A stretch of DNA of 64,000 nucleotides from Intestinibacter bartlettii (GCA_025148965.1 CP102273.1:1-64000); one strand, 5' to 3'; positions 28,192 through 37,702 are shown, counted from the first letter of the stretch. Numbers and translations: made by a program. Notes: a model not told the origin generated them from the sequence alone.

Positions 28192-30558
28192 TTATTTTAA
28201 TCTATTTACTTTAGTCACCATAACAGTCATGTCATCTTCTATTTTATCAAGTTGTAACTCCAAAGCTCTATCCATTATTTTATCGATCATCTCTTTAGGA
28301 TCATAAGTGTTTAATTTTTTCAGGAAGTAAATCAACCAATTTTCACCGATATCATTATTTTTACCCGCGTCTATAATCCCGTCAGAAACCATGATAATAT
28401 AATCTCCATCATTAAGCTTGTAATTGTGTCTATCTAATTTAATTTCAGATAAAATCCCAACCGGTAGAGATGATGACGATATAAAATCTACATCGTTATT
28501 CGCTCTCTTGATGTAAGTTGAACAAGCACCCATTTTAACAGTTTCTAATCGTCCTTGTTTTAAATCAATAATCCCAAGATCTAGTGTCGAGAAAATCTCA
28601 TCTGAATTGCTAAGTAAAAGCATATTGTTAATAGTTTTTATAACAATTTCATTATCAATTTTCGCTTCAATCATTTTTTCCAGTATATCGATTGTCGTTG
28701 AAGATTCATCATAAGCTCTTTTTCCTTTTCCCATGCCATCACATATGGCCATCATATATTGCCCATTATCAATCTCCATATATGTATAATTGTCTCCGCA
28801 CAATACATGACCGTCTCTAGATAATGAAGCTGCTTGTGTTGTAGCAACAAACTTTTCAACCTTAGTAAGAACTATTTTACAAGTATCTTTGTATATATTA
28901 CATCCATACTTTTGAGCCGATAATTGTTCTCCTAGGTAATTTGATATGATTTCTACTAACTTTTCATCGCATAACCCCCCATTTGCACACGTATTCTTAT
29001 CTATTGTTATCTTAAATTCATTTTTTCCCTTAGTTAAATAGTTTATTTTATTTACTACAATATTATGTCTTTCTAGTTCTTCTAGTATATTTTTTTCCTT
29101 TACTAAATCTAGCATAGCACTATTTTCTATATCATCAGATAGTCCTTTTATAGATTTAGAAATATTTCTAATTTGATCTGCTATTAACTTTCTACCCTCT
29201 TCAAACTTCATGCTCCAGTCATAGTTAAGTACAAACATTTTATAATAATAATTAGATATTTTCATTATTTGCTCTGGATTCATACAAGCTTTTTTAAATT
29301 CTTCTGGTATGGTATCTGTATTTAGCTGACCATCTTCTAAGTTTTGTATCATTTCATATATCAATGTATATGTTTTATTAAATCGCACCTCCCAACACAT
29401 TTTTTTCATACTACAAGAACAGCATTCATCTGAATATATTCTGTCAATTAATTCAGCCATATCATTTTGGTTTATAATTTCATCTTTTTGTCTTATTTTT
29501 TCAAATGTATTTGCAAGCTCATTATATGCTCTTTGCATATTTTCTAACTTACTATTTGTTAGATTTTTAGTTCTGACTATGTAATTATTAACTGATTGAG
29601 ATGTATTTATATTTATTTTCACAGCCGATTCAATTTTGTTAAAGAATGACTTTGGCAAAATTGATACAATCAAGGCTCCAATTAATATATCTCTTATTGA
29701 ATTTACATTTGACTGTATTCCTGAGGTATATGCAAATACAATTATGCAACTTAGTATATACCCTAAAATACATAAATATCTGTTCACCTTGTTGAATGTC
29801 CCGCCTATTAGACCAGCGAATGCATATATTCCCATATAAATGGCTGATACAGCATTATTTATAATAAATGCTAGTCCAACTATTACCCCACAGGATGAGC
29901 CAACGCTTGCTCCTCCTATAATGGCTGATATTAATATGAAGGTTGTAGCTAAAACTGTTCTAAATGAAACACCTAATACAGCCATTTGTCCCACTCCCAT
30001 AATGCTGAAAGTTGTTAATAAACTGATAGATATTACTTCTTCTGTTTTGATAGACATTTTATTTTGATTAAATATTAAAAACTTTACTCCGTATGCAAAT
30101 ATAAATGTAGATGTGAATACTATCATAGATTCTATTCCCACAATTATAAAGTTGTATAAACTTCTATCTGTTACACAAGCACATATTATAGATACTGGTA
30201 ATGTTATCAAAACACCAACTAAACTTAGCTTTAATAAACTTGTGATTTCTTTTATTCTGCTACTTAAAATCATTATTATTGTTAAGCATATAATATATTT
30301 AGCTACTATAGACATGTCATTAAATGATAGTAATGTTCCTACCAGGACTGATAGAAAAACTGGTACCTTATATTTATCTAGTTTGCATATATATAAGAAA
30401 AAAGCTAATCCTAATGGAGCAATTCCATCAATTAAAACTGATCTACTTAATAAAAATCCAATTATCATGAAAATGATCGTCTTTGAATCAACCATCTTCG
30501 AGAGTTTAAAGTTACTAGCATTAAAACTCTTATTTTTAATACTGGTTGCTCTGTCCAT
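28192..30558 (-). CDS. spoIIE: Stage II sporulation protein E
   Basis: 788-aa serine phosphatase at the polar septum that dephosphorylates the anti-anti-sigma factor SpoIIAA and so activates sigma-F in the forespore. The N-terminal part (about 25-310) has around ten membrane helices. A central regulatory region includes a Cys cluster (DECCSCSMKKMCWE). The C-terminal PP2C domain (about 575-788) has metal-binding motifs MAICDGMGKGKRA, KMGACSTYIKR and YIIMVSDGIIDAG. Start ATG follows AGGAGGAGATTTGT. Full length and apparently intact. Confidence 0.97.
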   Translation of the reverse strand: MDRATSIKNKSFNASNFKLSKMVDSKTIIFMIIGFLLSRSVLIDGIAPLGLAFFLYICKLDKYKVPVFLSVLVGTLLSFNDMSIVAKYIICLTIIMILSSRIKEITSLLKLSLVGVLITLPVSIICACVTDRSLYNFIIVGIESMIVFTSTFIFAYGVKFLIFNQNKMSIKTEEVISISLLTTFSIMGVGQMAVLGVSFRTVLATTFILISAIIGGASVGSSCGVIVGLAFIINNAVSAIYMGIYAFAGLIGGTFNKVNRYLCILGYILSCIIVFAYTSGIQSNVNSIRDILIGALIVSILPKSFFNKIESAVKININTSQSVNNYIVRTKNLTNSKLENMQRAYNELANTFEKIRQKDEIINQNDMAELIDRIYSDECCSCSMKKMCWEVRFNKTYTLIYEMIQNLEDGQLNTDTIPEEFKKACMNPEQIMKISNYYYKMFVLNYDWSMKFEEGRKLIADQIRNISKSIKGLSDDIENSAMLDLVKEKNILEELERHNIVVNKINYLTKGKNEFKITIDKNTCANGGLCDEKLVEIISNYLGEQLSAQKYGCNIYKDTCKIVLTKVEKFVATTQAASLSRDGHVLCGDNYTYMEIDNGQYMMAICDGMGKGKRAYDESSTTIDILEKMIEAKIDNEIVIKTINNMLLLSNSDEIFSTLDLGIIDLKQGRLETVKMGACSTYIKRANNDVDFISSSSLPVGILSEIKLDRHNYKLNDGDYIIMVSDGIIDAGKNNDIGENWLIYFLKKLNTYDPKEMIDKIMDRALELQLDKIEDDMTVMVTKVNRLK

Positions 30559-30643
30559 ACAAATCTCCTCCTTTGTTTATATAGAATTGTATCAAAGAAG
30601 GAGAAATTATTTTGTCATTTTAGGTACTCAAAATCAAAAAACT

Positions 30644-31570
30644 TTAAGACATCTTTTTTGCTATTTGACACATTAAGCCTTCCAAATTATCGTATTCACT
30701 TACAATTATTTCGTTTATTTCTAGTTTTTCCATTATTATATCTAAAATTACTACACCAGCTGTTATAATATCCGCTCTTTTTGGTTGTAGGCCTTTTAGT
30801 CTCTTTTTATCTTCTAGTGTCATATTTTTTAGCATTTGTAGAATTTCGTCTAACTCTTTTTTGCATATTTTACTGTTATGCACTTTTTCCATAGAATAGA
30901 CTTCTAATTTTTGATTTATTGCTGATACAGATGTCACTGTGCCACCTATACCTACTAATTTTTTTACATTTCTACTTTTTACTATATCTATAGTGCCTTG
31001 AATTGTTTGATTTATAAAATCAATAGTAGCCTTTAACTCTTCATCACTAACTATTTCATTTTCAAAAAATTTCTCTGTTAATCTAAGCGCTCCTACATTT
31101 TCACTTTTACAAAAAGCAACTCCATCTTTATCTCCAACGATAAATTCTGTAGATCCTCCGCCGATATCTATAACTAATATTTCCTCCGAATTTTCACTTT
31201 CTAGTCCTTCTAAAACTCCTAAAAATCCTAAATTAGATTCTCTATCTCCCGTAATTATCTCAACATCTACATTTGCTTCTTTTTTAGCAAGCTCCACAAA
31301 TTCTTTAGAGTTTTTGCTATCTCTTAGAGCTGATGTACCCATACAGCAAATATAATCACATTTGTATTCATCGCAAATGCCCTTAAATTCTTTTAAGGCT
31401 TGAATATTTCTATCTATTGCTTCTTTTGATATATAACCATTGCTATCAACGCCTTGTCCTATTCTAGTTGTATTTACATATTTTTTTCTATCGATTATTT
31501 TATCGTCCTTATATTGTGCAGTTAATAATCTCATAGAATTTGTTCCTATATCTATAGTTCCTATTTTCAT
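30644..31570 (-). CDS. Ppx/GppA family phosphatase
   Basis: 308-aa member of the ASKHA-fold exopolyphosphatase/guanosine pentaphosphatase family. The phosphate-binding loops are GTIDIGTNSMRLL (3-15) and LVIDIGGGSTEFI (about 140-152), and GVGIGGT-type residues appear as LVGIGGTVTSV. Short bacterial members of this length lack the C-terminal HD extension and act on polyphosphate or (p)ppGpp; which applies here is unknown. I start at ATG 31568-31570 (MKIGTIDIG), 6 nt after AGGAGGATAAAG. The gene sits between spoIIE and divIC. Confidence 0.88.
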   Translation of the reverse strand: MKIGTIDIGTNSMRLLTAQYKDDKIIDRKKYVNTTRIGQGVDSNGYISKEAIDRNIQALKEFKGICDEYKCDYICCMGTSALRDSKNSKEFVELAKKEANVDVEIITGDRESNLGFLGVLEGLESENSEEILVIDIGGGSTEFIVGDKDGVAFCKSENVGALRLTEKFFENEIVSDEELKATIDFINQTIQGTIDIVKSRNVKKLVGIGGTVTSVSAINQKLEVYSMEKVHNSKICKKELDEILQMLKNMTLEDKKRLKGLQPKRADIITAGVVILDIIMEKLEINEIIVSEYDNLEGLMCQIAKKMS

Positions 31571-31658
31571 CTTTATCCTCCTGATTGCATATTTTTTGCT
31601 TTTATACACTGACTTTATTATAAAACAAAAAAGGCAACCCCAAAAGGTCACCATTTAA

Positions 31659-31940
31659 TTATTTTTCTAAATATATTATCTCATTTTGTTTTATCATACC
31701 TAGCTTATTTCTAGCCAAGTTTTCTAATTCTTCATTATTATTATAAGAATCATCATTTTTTAAATTTTTTATATCGGTCTTAGTAGAATTTAATTCATAC
31801 TTTAAGGTATCTATTTCTTCTTTATAATCCCTAATATTTTGTAACTGGACTATAATTCCAACTATTAAAGTAAAAATTATAAAAGCTGCAAACATACATA
31901 TTAAAGTATACTGACCTGAAAATCTTTTTCTTAAGTTCAT
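31659..31940 (-). CDS. divIC: Septum formation initiator (DivIC/FtsB family)
   Basis: 93-aa bitopic divisome protein: a short basic cytoplasmic N-terminus, one membrane helix (about 12-32, TLICMFAAFIIFTLIVGIIV), a coiled coil (35-62), and the family tail ELENLARNKLGMIKQNEIIY. DivIC/FtsB works with FtsL and DivIB in septal wall synthesis. I favour ATG 31938-31940 (AAAGGG 8 nt upstream); a start at 31958 overlapping the yabQ stop would add six residues. Position next to yabQ matches the Bacillus order. Confidence 0.9.
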   Translation of the reverse strand: MNLRKRFSGQYTLICMFAAFIIFTLIVGIIVQLQNIRDYKEEIDTLKYELNSTKTDIKNLKNDDSYNNNEELENLARNKLGMIKQNEIIYLEK

Positions 31941-31954
31941 CTTACACACCCTTT

Positions 31955-32434
31955 TCATTTTCTTTTTACCAAGGGTCTCCTAGATGACTTTCTCCCTATT
32001 GTGAAAATGATACTTGGTATGTAAAATATAATATCAAATAAAAGATGTATTGAATAGACTATAATGTAATACAAATTCTCTAATATTGTGACTAAATTTA
32101 ATATAATTTTCTTTATAAGTAATTTAATAAAACCTATTACGATATTATTAAACTTTAATATAAATTTACTTATAGTGTTGTAATATAAAATAAATCCAAC
32201 AGCTAATGCCACAAAATGATAATATCTTAATTGGAATTTGCTTATAGTATTTACAACAATAAATACAATGAGAGTAATAACTATCCAAAATAATACATCA
32301 AGTATAAAAGAGGTTTTTTTTATAATTTTAAAATTCTCTTTTAATGACCTGTTAATATCAAATAATATCCCTATTAATATTCCGCCATAAATAGTTGCAT
32401 AAAATACATTCATATCTTGTATAAAGTAGTTCAT
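31955..32434 (-). CDS. yabQ: Spore cortex biosynthesis protein YabQ
   Basis: 159-aa integral membrane protein with about four hydrophobic helices (ATIYGGILIGILFDI, LDVLFWIVITLIVFIVV, FVALAVGFILYY, and a C-terminal pair). In Bacillus YabQ sits in the outer forespore membrane and is needed for cortex synthesis. Identification rests on topology, the N-terminal GGILIGILFDINR motif and adjacency to yabP and divIC. It begins directly after the yabP stop. Confidence 0.9.
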   Translation of the reverse strand: MNYFIQDMNVFYATIYGGILIGILFDINRSLKENFKIIKKTSFILDVLFWIVITLIVFIVVNTISKFQLRYYHFVALAVGFILYYNTISKFILKFNNIVIGFIKLLIKKIILNLVTILENLYYIIVYSIHLLFDIIFYIPSIIFTIGRKSSRRPLVKRK

Positions 32435-32689
32435 TTATTTAAACACCTTTTTAAGGAAACCTTCTTTTGGGTCTTTAGATTTAGAATATACGATGGAGTT
32501 TATAGTACCTTGAACGCTAATCACATTTTCTTCAAGATTAAGTTTGTTCATGTCTAGCTCTTCCCCATCTATAACCATTCGTCCTTCACAAGTTTGTATC
32601 TCAACTTTTTTATCGCTAAATGAATATATGTGTTCTACTCCGGATATCAACAAATCTGATCTACCTTTTAAGTTTATGCTATGTTCCAC
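32435..32689 (-). CDS. yabP: Sporulation protein YabP
   Basis: 84-aa YabP/YqfC-family protein made in the mother cell and required for spore formation in Bacillus. The beta-rich sequence (NLKGRSDLLISGVEHIYSFSD, then EGRMVIDGEELDMNKLN) matches the family. The start is GTG at 32687-32689, with GAGGTGATAAA just upstream. It is directly followed by yabQ without a gap. Confidence 0.92.
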   Translation of the reverse strand: MEHSINLKGRSDLLISGVEHIYSFSDKKVEIQTCEGRMVIDGEELDMNKLNLEENVISVQGTINSIVYSKSKDPKEGFLKKVFK

Positions 32690-32746
32690 TTTATCACCTC
32701 AAATTTATTTATATATTAATATAAATATACTGAGGATTTTTTAATA

Positions 32747-32989
32747 TTATTCTACTATTTCGTACATTTCTTTTGCATCAGCTTTTAAAACGTGTTCTTT
32801 TATTTCACTTATTTTAAATTTCATTTTTTTCTCACCAAAAGTTATCTCTAAAACATCACCTATTTTTACTTCCGAAGATGATTTTGCAACTTTCCCGTTT
32901 ATTGTAACTATCCCTTTGTCACAAGCATCTTTTGCAACGGTTCTTCGTTTAATAATTCTTGAAACCTTTAAGTATTTGTCTAATCTCAT
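32747..32989 (-). CDS. rqcP: S4-domain RNA-binding protein (RqcP/YabO family)
   Basis: 80-aa S4 protein homologous to Bacillus RqcP (YabO), which stabilises the peptidyl-tRNA on obstructed 50S subunits during ribosome-associated quality control with RqcH. MRLDKYLKVSRIIKRRTVAK and IVTINGKVAKSSSEVKIGD are the S4 core. I take ATG 32987-32989 because the family starts at MRLDK; a frame 8 residues longer exists, and neither has a clear ribosome-binding site. The gene lies between hup and yabP. Confidence 0.88.
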   Translation of the reverse strand: MRLDKYLKVSRIIKRRTVAKDACDKGIVTINGKVAKSSSEVKIGDVLEITFGEKKMKFKISEIKEHVLKADAKEMYEIVE

Positions 32990-33154
32990 AGATTCTATTT
33001 TGCCAAAAATCATAAATATACAATCATTTTTAAATCATATATTAATTATTATTTATTGTATAAATTTCTGATTCATTCTTTTTAATTTGGCAAGCTCCTT
33101 TCTTTTTTATATCCCTTTTAATAAAATAATCAATTTAAATTATATTTTACTACA

Positions 33155-33201
33155 TAAGAGAAAAAGAACTAAGCCTTATAATTACTTAGTTCTTTTTCTT
33201 A
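33155..33201. terminator. Terminator of hup
   Basis: A stem of about 17 bp (AGAAAAAGAACTAAG at the left arm, complement CTTAGTTCTTTTTCTT ending about 33200) with an 11-nt loop lies 88 bp below the hup stop, with T-residues on both strands. Confidence 0.8.
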
Positions 33202-33288
33202 AAATATTATTCATCTCTTACAAAGTAATTATTTAAAATTACCAAATGTATTATTTAACGTTTAGATTTTCAAATATCTAAATATATA

Positions 33289-33570
33289 TTATGCTTCGTT
33301 TATTGCTTCTTTAAGAGATTTTCCAGCTTTGAATACTGGAGCTTTTGAAGCTGGTATATCTATTTCTTGTTGTGGGTTTCTTGGGTTTCTACCTTTTCTT
33401 GCAGCTCTTTCTCTAGTTTCAAAAGTCCCAAATCCTACTAATTGAACTTTATCTCCTGATACTAATGCTTCTTGGATTGATTCCATTAAAGCGTTTAATG
33501 CCATTTCAGCTTCTTTCTTTGTTAATTCACTTTTTTCTGCCATTCTTGATACTAATTCAGCTTTATTCAC
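33289..33570 (-). CDS. hup: HU family DNA-binding protein
   Basis: 93-aa nucleoid protein that bends DNA as a dimer. Typical features: MNKAELVSRMAEKS at the N-terminus, LVGFGTFETRERAARKGRNP (saddle plus the start of the DNA-binding arm), NPQQEIDIPASKAPVFK, and the proline that inserts in the minor groove. The start is GTG at 33568-33570 preceded by AGGAGGTAAATATT. It is inserted between yabO and yabN, and is separated from yabO by a terminator, so it is a strong unit of its own. Confidence 0.96.
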   Translation of the reverse strand: MNKAELVSRMAEKSELTKKEAEMALNALMESIQEALVSGDKVQLVGFGTFETRERAARKGRNPRNPQQEIDIPASKAPVFKAGKSLKEAINEA

Positions 33571-33652
33571 AATATTTACCTCCTAAATTGTTTCTCATAT
33601 AAAACTCATTAATTTTTAAGTTCTATATACACTAGAAATTTCCTTCTAAAAT

Positions 33653-35101
33653 TTATTGAAATTTAGCCTTTTCCCAAAGTTTATCCATTTCTTCTAATGT
33701 CATATCTTCCAGTCTTTTGTTTAATTTTATAGCACCTTGTTCAACAAAGTCAAATCTTTTAATAAATTTGGCGTTTGTCATGTTAAGGGCCTCTTCTGGA
33801 TCTACTTTTAAAAATCTCGCTAAATTTACTATTGAAAATAATAAGTCTCCCAACTCTTCCTTTATGTATTTTATATTCCCAGATTTACATTCGTCAAGTA
33901 GTTCTTTATATTCTTCTTTAACTTTTTTATGGACATCTTCAATATTATCCCAATCAAATCCTACTAAAGCGGCCTTTTTTTGTATCTTTTGAGCCTTCAT
34001 TAAAGCTGGTAAATACGCAGGAATTCTTTTCAATCCTTCTGTAACTGTTGTTTCACCTTTTTCTTCTCTTTTAAGGTCTTCCCATGTTTTATCGAATTCG
34101 TTCATATCTATATTTTCATTTTTGAAAACATGAGGATGTCTGTGTATTAGTTTCTTACATATTGCACTAGTAATGTCTCCTAGGTTAAAGAATCCTTCTT
34201 CTTCACCTATTTGACTATGAAATACAACTTGTAATAATACATCTCCTAGCTCTTCAATAAGCTCATCTATATCGTCATTGTCTATTGCTTGATTAACTTC
34301 ATAAGCCTCTTCAATTAAAGATTTTTTTAATGTTTCGTGGGTTTGTTTCTTATCCCATTCGCATCCTTCTGGACTTCTCAGAACTTTCATAATTGACTGA
34401 AGGTCATATACAGTATTATACATTTTTTTTGTAGATTTTGGTATATATAGACTAGTTAAATAATTAAATAACTCTCTATATCTATCTATTTCGTATAGTT
34501 TCACTGAAACTTTTTGTTCCTGACCTTTAATTCCAGCTCCATTAACTATATATACTTCTTGTTCATCATCATAGTAATCCATTAGTTTAATCTTTACATT
34601 TGATGCAATAAACTCATCATATACTTGTGTAATAATTGTATTAGTTTTTGGATCAATAGGTGAATTTTCTAGTTCGAAAGCATCTATTAATCTAAATCCA
34701 TCAGCTGGGTCTACAGCTAAATAGTTAAACATAGCGTCTACAAAGCTCATAGAAGCTATCACTTCAACTTCTACGTTATTTTGTTTAGCTAAATTTTCTA
34801 TTATTCCTACCGTCTTTTCTGCAACCCTTGGATGTCCAGGAACTGCATATACTAAATCCCCTTTTTTAGATTCGTCTATTATAAATTTAGATATATGAAG
34901 ATATACATTTTCAAAATTTTCTTCTTTTTCATAGAAATAATCTAAACTCGTATAGTCTATTTGTTGTTTTAATTGATCTACAGTTGGATGCTTTTCTGTT
35001 CTCAGAAAAATCCTATTTGATGATTGTAATAGCTCTAGAGCTCCTTGGCTTATTAAAGAATAATCCCCAGGGCCTAGACCAACAATTGATATTTTGCCCA
35101 T
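33653..35101 (-). CDS. yabN: YabN: tetrapyrrole-methylase-like + MazG nucleotide pyrophosphohydrolase
   Basis: 482-aa fusion. The N-terminal domain (about 1-225; IVGLGPGDYSLIS, AVPGHPRVAEKTV) resembles SAM-dependent tetrapyrrole methylases. The C-terminal region (about 230-482) has two MazG modules with EEAYEVNQAI and EELGDVLLQVVFHS, then EEYKELLDE and EELGDLLFSIVN, which hydrolyse NTPs to NMP and pyrophosphate to clear damaged nucleotides. Start ATG follows AGGAGTGAGAAT. The fusion is standard in Firmicutes. Confidence 0.95.
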   Translation of the reverse strand: MGKISIVGLGPGDYSLISQGALELLQSSNRIFLRTEKHPTVDQLKQQIDYTSLDYFYEKEENFENVYLHISKFIIDESKKGDLVYAVPGHPRVAEKTVGIIENLAKQNNVEVEVIASMSFVDAMFNYLAVDPADGFRLIDAFELENSPIDPKTNTIITQVYDEFIASNVKIKLMDYYDDEQEVYIVNGAGIKGQEQKVSVKLYEIDRYRELFNYLTSLYIPKSTKKMYNTVYDLQSIMKVLRSPEGCEWDKKQTHETLKKSLIEEAYEVNQAIDNDDIDELIEELGDVLLQVVFHSQIGEEEGFFNLGDITSAICKKLIHRHPHVFKNENIDMNEFDKTWEDLKREEKGETTVTEGLKRIPAYLPALMKAQKIQKKAALVGFDWDNIEDVHKKVKEEYKELLDECKSGNIKYIKEELGDLLFSIVNLARFLKVDPEEALNMTNAKFIKRFDFVEQGAIKLNKRLEDMTLEEMDKLWEKAKFQ

Positions 35102-35175
35102 ATTCTCACTCCTAATTACTACACCTAAACAATATCATTATAATTATTGTCTTTATTTCAGTATCTATTCCTATT

Positions 35176-36792
35176 CTAACTCATTAACTTTAATTTTTTT
35201 AACATTCTATAGATTTTTTCACCTTTTGGCATCATTAAGATTTCTTCTTTTCTCATTCCACCAATTGCAAGTAATACTACTACATATACTATTCCACCTA
35301 CCATGATTGATAGTAAAGTTGAAATAGCATTGCTAGCTAATACTTTGAATGTTAAAGCATAACATATTTTAACAACAACAAACATAGTTGTTACTGTTAA
35401 TAATGGTTTTATTATAAATTCTTTTTTAGAGAACTTCATGTTTAAATGTTTCTTTATGTATAGAAACTCTATTAACGATGCTACACCATATGCAGCTAAA
35501 GTACCTACTGCTGAACCAAATATATTTATAGATGGTATTCCTGTTAAAGTGTAACTTAATACTACTTTAAATACCATACCTATTGCTAATGCTATAACTG
35601 GTACCATTGGTTTACCCATACCTTGAAGTATACCATTTTGTGCATATATTAATCCTAAGAATATAGCAGAAGGTGCGCATGCAAATAACATGCTGCCTAT
35701 TGCTCCTGTTTCGCTAGGATATAATAAGTTCATTATAGGAGTTGATAATGCAGCTAATCCAAAAGCACAAGGTAATACTATTATTAGTATAAGTTTTATA
35801 CCATTTCTAGCTTCTCTTTTAGCTCTTCCCATTTGATTTAATGCACAAGCTTCTGATATAGATGGTACTAAACTCATACCTATAGCTTGGTCTATAAATA
35901 CTGGTAAGTTAACTGTTGCCATAGCCATACCTGTTAATTGACCTAATAAAGAGTTTGCTGTATCAACATCAAAACCACTTTCTTGAAGTCTTCTTACAAC
36001 AACCACACTGTCGACCATATTAACTAAAGGCATAACACAAGCTCCTATAGTTATTGGTATTGCAACATATAAAATTCTCTTTAAAACTGTTTTTGTACTT
36101 TCTACCTTAAAATTCTTACTTGATTCAATTTCCATTTTACGTTTCTTTGAACCTTTTAAGTAAGCTAAAACTAAAAATACGATTGATGCAAATCCACCTA
36201 TTGCTGCTCCTAAAACACCACCAGCAGCACCTTGTTCTGGTCCAAAACTAACCATCCAATAGTAGGCAATTGCTATCCCTAGAACAACTCTGAAGAATTG
36301 TTCTACCATTTGAGAAATGGCGATTTTACTCATTTCTCTTCTACCCTGGAAATATCCTCTAAATGAAGACATTAATGGTACAAATAAAAGTGCTGGCGCG
36401 ATTGCCTTCATACTAGCTAATGCACCCTCATTTTTCATTATGCCATTGACTATAAAATCGGCTCCAAAATAGAATATACAGAACGAAACAAGCCCTGTAA
36501 GGAATAATACGGTCGATGCCACTTTAAATGTCTTAGCAGCACCACCAAAATCCCCAATGGCCCTTTTTTCTGAAACTAATTTAGCTAATGCAGTAGGAAA
36601 ACCAGCCGTTGCTAATGTTAAAAACAATGTGTAAACAGGATATACAGCTTGGTAATACCCCATCCCTGTAGATCCGATTAAGTTCCCAAGTGGTATTCTG
36701 AAAAATGCACCCATTATCTTAACAACAACACCCGCTGCACCAAGTATAAGCGCACCCTTTAAAAAGGATTCTTTATTTTTGTTGTTATCCAT
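35176..36792 (-). CDS. SpoVB/YabM-family polysaccharide or lipid flippase
   Basis: 538-aa MOP-superfamily transporter with about 14 membrane helices, opening with GALILGAAGVVVKIMGAFFR, the conserved first helix of the SpoVB/MurJ group. Such proteins flip lipid-linked wall precursors; SpoVB-like copies act in cortex synthesis or wall growth. Location between spoVT and yabN corresponds to Bacillus yabM. I use ATG 36790-36792 with GGAGG 9 nt upstream; the frame runs 16 codons farther without support. Substrate unassigned. Confidence 0.88.
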   Translation of the reverse strand: MDNNKNKESFLKGALILGAAGVVVKIMGAFFRIPLGNLIGSTGMGYYQAVYPVYTLFLTLATAGFPTALAKLVSEKRAIGDFGGAAKTFKVASTVLFLTGLVSFCIFYFGADFIVNGIMKNEGALASMKAIAPALLFVPLMSSFRGYFQGRREMSKIAISQMVEQFFRVVLGIAIAYYWMVSFGPEQGAAGGVLGAAIGGFASIVFLVLAYLKGSKKRKMEIESSKNFKVESTKTVLKRILYVAIPITIGACVMPLVNMVDSVVVVRRLQESGFDVDTANSLLGQLTGMAMATVNLPVFIDQAIGMSLVPSISEACALNQMGRAKREARNGIKLILIIVLPCAFGLAALSTPIMNLLYPSETGAIGSMLFACAPSAIFLGLIYAQNGILQGMGKPMVPVIALAIGMVFKVVLSYTLTGIPSINIFGSAVGTLAAYGVASLIEFLYIKKHLNMKFSKKEFIIKPLLTVTTMFVVVKICYALTFKVLASNAISTLLSIMVGGIVYVVVLLAIGGMRKEEILMMPKGEKIYRMLKKLKLMS

Positions 36793-36879
36793 TACGCGTA
36801 ACCTCCAATTTATTAAACATATGAAATTATATTCATTCAAATCTCAAATAATATCATTTCATTTGAAAATATGAAAATG

Positions 36880-36914
36880 GTTTAGAAATAAACTCTGATT
36901 CTGTTTATCTAAAC
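36880..36914. repeat. Inverted repeat between spoVT and the SpoVB-like gene
   Basis: GTTTAGAAATAAAC (36880-36893) pairs imperfectly with GTTTATCTAAAC (36903-36914). It has no clear T-tail and lies in the leader of the SpoVB-like gene. It could be a second, weak terminator or a leader structure. Confidence 0.35.
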
Positions 36915-37027
36915 ATTTGTAACAAATTTTAATATATCATATTTAAGAGTATATATTCAATATTTTCCACATTTTTAATTATTTCTTAAGATTTTTTGTT
37001 TCTAAATTATTTCAGATTTTAAAAATT

Positions 37028-37052
37028 AAAGACCCTATAAAAAGGGTCCTTT
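37028..37052 (-). terminator. Terminator of spoVT
   Basis: AAAGACCCT at 37028-37036 pairs with AGGGTC(C)TTT at 37043-37052, with T-runs following on the minus strand, 6 nt below the spoVT stop. Confidence 0.75.
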
Positions 37053-37058
37053 AATAAA

Positions 37059-37598
37059 TTATTGAACTTGTTTCCCTAAAAAACTACAAGCTACTTTAAG
37101 AATTTTATCTGTTCCTTCTTGGAATTTCTCATTCTCTTTAGCAACTATAACTATACTTCCGATACAATCTCCAGATGTGCTTATTATTGGCATTATCATT
37201 TGCTCATTATAAAAATTGCTATCTTCTTTGTATAGAGGTATTTTGTTTTCGTCTTTTATTTCTTTTGTTTCTCTATTTTCTATTAATTGTTCTAATTCTT
37301 TACTTATGCTTTTTTCTTTATAGTCTTTTTTAGGTAATTTTGATACAGATATTATAGAATCTAAATCAGTTATTATAACACCATATCCTAATGTTTCACC
37401 TAATGTTTCTGCGTATTCTTGTGAGAATTCATTTAATTCACCTATTGGAGAATATTTCTTTAGTATAACTTCTCCGTCTTTAGCTGTGAATATTTCTAGT
37501 GGATCCCCTTCTCTTATTCTTAATGTTTTTCTTATTTCTTTTGGAATAACAACTCTTCCTAAGTCATCTATTCTTCTAACTATTCCTGTAGCTCTCAT
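37059..37598 (-). CDS. spoVT: Stage V sporulation protein T
   Basis: 179-aa transcription regulator controlling late forespore genes. The N-terminal AbrB-like swapped-hairpin DNA-binding domain (about 1-50) carries MRATGIVRRIDDLGRVVIPK and LRIREGDPLEIF; a C-terminal GAF-like domain follows (about 58-179; FSQEYAETLGETLGYGVIITD). Length is as in Bacillus. Start ATG follows TGGAGGATTATCATAA. It has a strong consensus promoter about 75 bp upstream. Confidence 0.97.
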   Translation of the reverse strand: MRATGIVRRIDDLGRVVIPKEIRKTLRIREGDPLEIFTAKDGEVILKKYSPIGELNEFSQEYAETLGETLGYGVIITDLDSIISVSKLPKKDYKEKSISKELEQLIENRETKEIKDENKIPLYKEDSNFYNEQMIMPIISTSGDCIGSIVIVAKENEKFQEGTDKILKVACSFLGKQVQ

Positions 37599-37672
37599 TT
37601 ATGATAATCCTCCATTAGTTTCTTTTATTGTATTTTTACCATTGAAAAGAAAAATATACAAATTTCGGTTAC

Positions 37673-37702
37673 ATTATATAATAATTATTTCTTTGTTGTC
37701 AA
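37673..37702 (-). promoter_or_regulatory. Consensus sigma-A-type promoter of spoVT
   Basis: On the minus strand TTGACA (37697-37702) and TATAAT (37673-37678) are separated by 18 nt: both hexamers perfect. Transcription would start near 37666, about 68 nt before the spoVT ATG. This is unexpected for a gene usually driven by the forespore sigma factor. Confidence 0.75.

Noticed and set aside
30113-30676. 187-codon plus-strand frame opposite spoIIE
   Set aside because: Antisense of the membrane-helix region of SpoIIE; no ribosome-binding site or family resemblance.
33040-33100. Tiny minus-strand frame after AAAGGAG between hup and yabO
   Set aside because: Only about 7-14 codons in any reading, with spacing poor for ATG; could be a leftover ribosome-binding site.
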